Virus record (IMG/VR): IMGVR_UViG_3300042515_002946
Span: 1 to 30,883 of that record
From: a virus
DNA: 30,883 bases
Strand: one strand, 5' to 3'
Each line of letters opens with the position of its first letter. Position 1 is the first letter of the stretch. The position numbers were made by a program, and so were the translations under genes. A model generated the notes under the pieces. That model ran no database searches. It was given only the letters and a program-made list of their open reading frames with translations, and was not told the origin of the DNA. Shown here in pieces: positions 29,516 to 30,883 of this stretch.

Positions 29516-30458
29516 CTTCTTTACGCATTTTAAAATAGTTATAAACTTCTTGCTCGAGAGCTGTATTTTGCTCTCTGTAGGTCAAAACTCCTTCTGAGGT
29601 ATATTTTAAACAAGTTTCAGGACTGTACTGATTGTTCGTCAATATTTTATGTCTGTGTGTATAGTTCCTGTCTTCAATCTCTCCATGACTATAGTGACAA
29701 ACCAAGCCTCGCACACTAGATATTCGAGCGTTGGTCAGTTTTCCTATATGCTCTGCAGCATCCTCAGCAATCCCAGCCAGCATGCCTGTACTTTTTAGTT
29801 TTAACTTAGCTATCAGGATTAGTGAATCTGCTCCTCCTACAATCCCTTTGTCGTACAATCCTCCTAGCTTTGTATAGAACTCTCTGGTTATCGCCCAGGC
29901 CTGTCCTGGATGTCCTCCCCATACATTAGTGGTAAGCCTTCCTATCGTGGAAGGCGTGGCTCTATGCCAGTTATCTGTAGTCATTGTGTTTTTCGCAAAA
30001 AAGCTACAAAAGCTTTCAGCAAAAACAACAGACTCCGTGTGTTTTGTTATAGTTTCAGGAAGGTGATCTTTATCTAAAAAAACACAAGAGGTCCAAGGCT
30101 GCACGAGATCGTTGTATTCTAGCTGCTGGATAGTCTCCTCTACCCAGCTTGTATTTGTGAATAAAATATCTCTGTCTATCCAAGAGGCATACTTCCAATC
30201 ATCAGGCAAACTAGCTACGCCTATGTTTATTAAATTTTCTTTGACCCACAAAACGCTAGGAAGATGAACTTTAATATGCTTGAAAATTTTTTCTGTAAAA
30301 TCAGGCAGGCTAGTCTCTCTGTATCCTTCTACCAACACCATTTTAATGTCAGGGTACATAGCCATCTGGCTTACAAACCTGTTTAGATTTTTTAATCCTG
30401 AGGAGTAATTTACAAAATTAAAATACGGTACGACTACAAACAAAGATTTGTCGCTCAT
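29499..30458 (-). CDS. Glycosyltransferase-like protein
   Basis: This 319-residue protein shows FVVVPYFNFVNYSSG, then KYASWIDRDILFTNTSW (an acidic DxD-like site), NVWGGHPGQAWAITREFY and YDKGIVGGADSLIL. This layout resembles GT2/GT7-C-type nucleotide-sugar transferases with the GGAD catalytic-base region. Donor and acceptor are unknown. The gene overlaps the methyltransferase by 17 nt and follows the GT61-like gene by 3 nt, so all three are probably one transcript that begins outside the window. Confidence 0.75.
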   Translation of the reverse strand: MSDKSLFVVVPYFNFVNYSSGLKNLNRFVSQMAMYPDIKMVLVEGYRETSLPDFTEKIFKHIKVHLPSVLWVKENLINIGVASLPDDWKYASWIDRDILFTNTSWVEETIQQLEYNDLVQPWTSCVFLDKDHLPETITKHTESVVFAESFCSFFAKNTMTTDNWHRATPSTIGRLTTNVWGGHPGQAWAITREFYTKLGGLYDKGIVGGADSLILIAKLKLKSTGMLAGIAEDAAEHIGKLTNARISSVRGLVCHYSHGEIEDRNYTHRHKILTNNQYSPETCLKYTSEGVLTYREQNTALEQEVYNYFKMRKEDGNNQ

Positions 30459-30461
30459 AAA

Positions 30462-30883
30462 CTACAGTACGGTTGTTTCTAAAAAACTTTTTAATTTGTC
30501 TGTGTTAACAAACATGCTTCTTTGTGCGTGAGGCGCAGAGCTAGAAACTTTCTTATTGGGTTCGCTCTCAGCGCAAACGATACCATAATATTTAAATCCT
30601 ACTGAGTCAGCTAAGCTCATATAGTACGGAGCAATATAATAAGCAGGAAGCAAGTCTATCAGAGTAGTTTTGGTTGAGCAAAACACGCAGTTTGCCATCG
30701 CAGCTCCGTGTGAGCCTATAACCACGGAAGCTTCTTGCATGATCCTCGGGAGATCTGCTTGATTACTTGCGTATATTGTTTCAAATCCCAGAGAAGCAAG
30801 CAGGTCCTCAAAAGGTTCGAGGTTGTGTACGTCTCTTCCTCCTCCCTCTCTAGAAAGATATATCGACCGGTACGGTTCTCTAA
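30462..30883 (-). CDS. GT61-like glycosyltransferase, C-terminal part (cut by window)
   Basis: The frame is open past the window end (about 140 codons visible). It reads SIYLSREGGGRDVHNLEPF, then LGFETIYASNQADLPRIMQ, then ASVVIGSHGAAMANCVFCST. This matches the C-terminal half of GT61/DUF563 enzymes: the xYxSR strand, the hydrophobic helix and the GxHGAxxxN block. The ATG at 30740 is internal, so the true start lies outside the window. Confidence 0.85.
   Translation of the reverse strand, partial: REPYRSIYLSREGGGRDVHNLEPFEDLLASLGFETIYASNQADLPRIMQEASVVIGSHGAAMANCVFCSTKTTLIDLLPAYYIAPYYMSLADSVGFKYYGIVCAESEPNKKVSSSAPHAQRSMFVNTDKLKSFLETTVL

Noticed and set aside
1-30883. tRNA genes, CRISPR arrays or insertion sequences
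   Set aside because: No tRNA-like loops, regular spaced repeats, transposase genes or terminal inverted repeats were noticed; a dedicated tRNA scan was not possible.

Overview
The window looks like part of a large tailed-phage genome (or prophage-like element). There are no ribosomal, housekeeping or host genes. Genes are densely packed, often with 1-8 nt gaps or 4 nt overlaps. The content mixes virion-type proteins, a very long repetitive fibre, pieces of a multisubunit-type RNA polymerase, nucleotide-metabolism enzymes, PhoH, a DUF3228 protein and a long glycan-modification cluster. The host cannot be named. Most start codons lack a Shine-Dalgarno sequence and sit directly behind A/T-rich leaders, which is compatible with hosts such as Bacteroidota or other lineages with weak SD use.

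Layout. (1) Positions 1-4156, plus strand: seven small, tightly packed, mostly unrecognised virion-like proteins, several starting with a shared (E)LEKxA-type segment, closed by a terminator. (2) 4207-5673: a small protein, an N-terminal fragment of RNA polymerase beta, and a small probable structural protein, closed by a strong terminator. (3) 5806-12261, plus: two coiled-coil proteins, a membrane protein with a CPxC motif, a 1,584-residue fibre, a cysteine-rich protein and a zinc-ribbon protein. (4) 12239-12931, minus: a second, central beta fragment with the fork/rifampicin-pocket region. (5) 12978-16213, plus: small acidic protein, dCMP deaminase, amidase-like protein, and adenosylcobalamin-dependent ribonucleotide reductase. 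(6) 16291-19116: one minus-strand unknown, then on the plus strand a PduO-type cobalamin adenosyltransferase, a small cysteine-containing protein and a membrane/coiled-coil protein. (7) 19113-21440, minus: PhoH and four small genes, one of the DUF3228 family. (8) 21535-30883, minus: glycosyltransferase-like proteins, a sulfotransferase, a methyltransferase, and two surface or fibre-like proteins. The last gene, GT61-like, runs off the window.

How it fits together. The reductase and dCMP deaminase feed dNTP (especially dUMP/dTTP) supply. The adenosyltransferase can make the coenzyme B12 that this reductase class needs, so the phage may be partly independent of the host cofactor pool. The beta fragments imply a phage-encoded multisubunit RNA polymerase whose beta chain is cut into separate genes on opposite strands; the rest would lie outside this window. 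The glycosyltransferase/sulfotransferase/methyltransferase cluster surrounds fibre-like proteins, suggesting decoration of virion fibres or modification of host surface glycan.

The strongest candidates for something unusual are the split and inverted beta subunit, the B12 reductase with its own cofactor-making enzyme, and the sulfated-glycan cluster. All functional calls come from reading motifs by eye; no database search was run.
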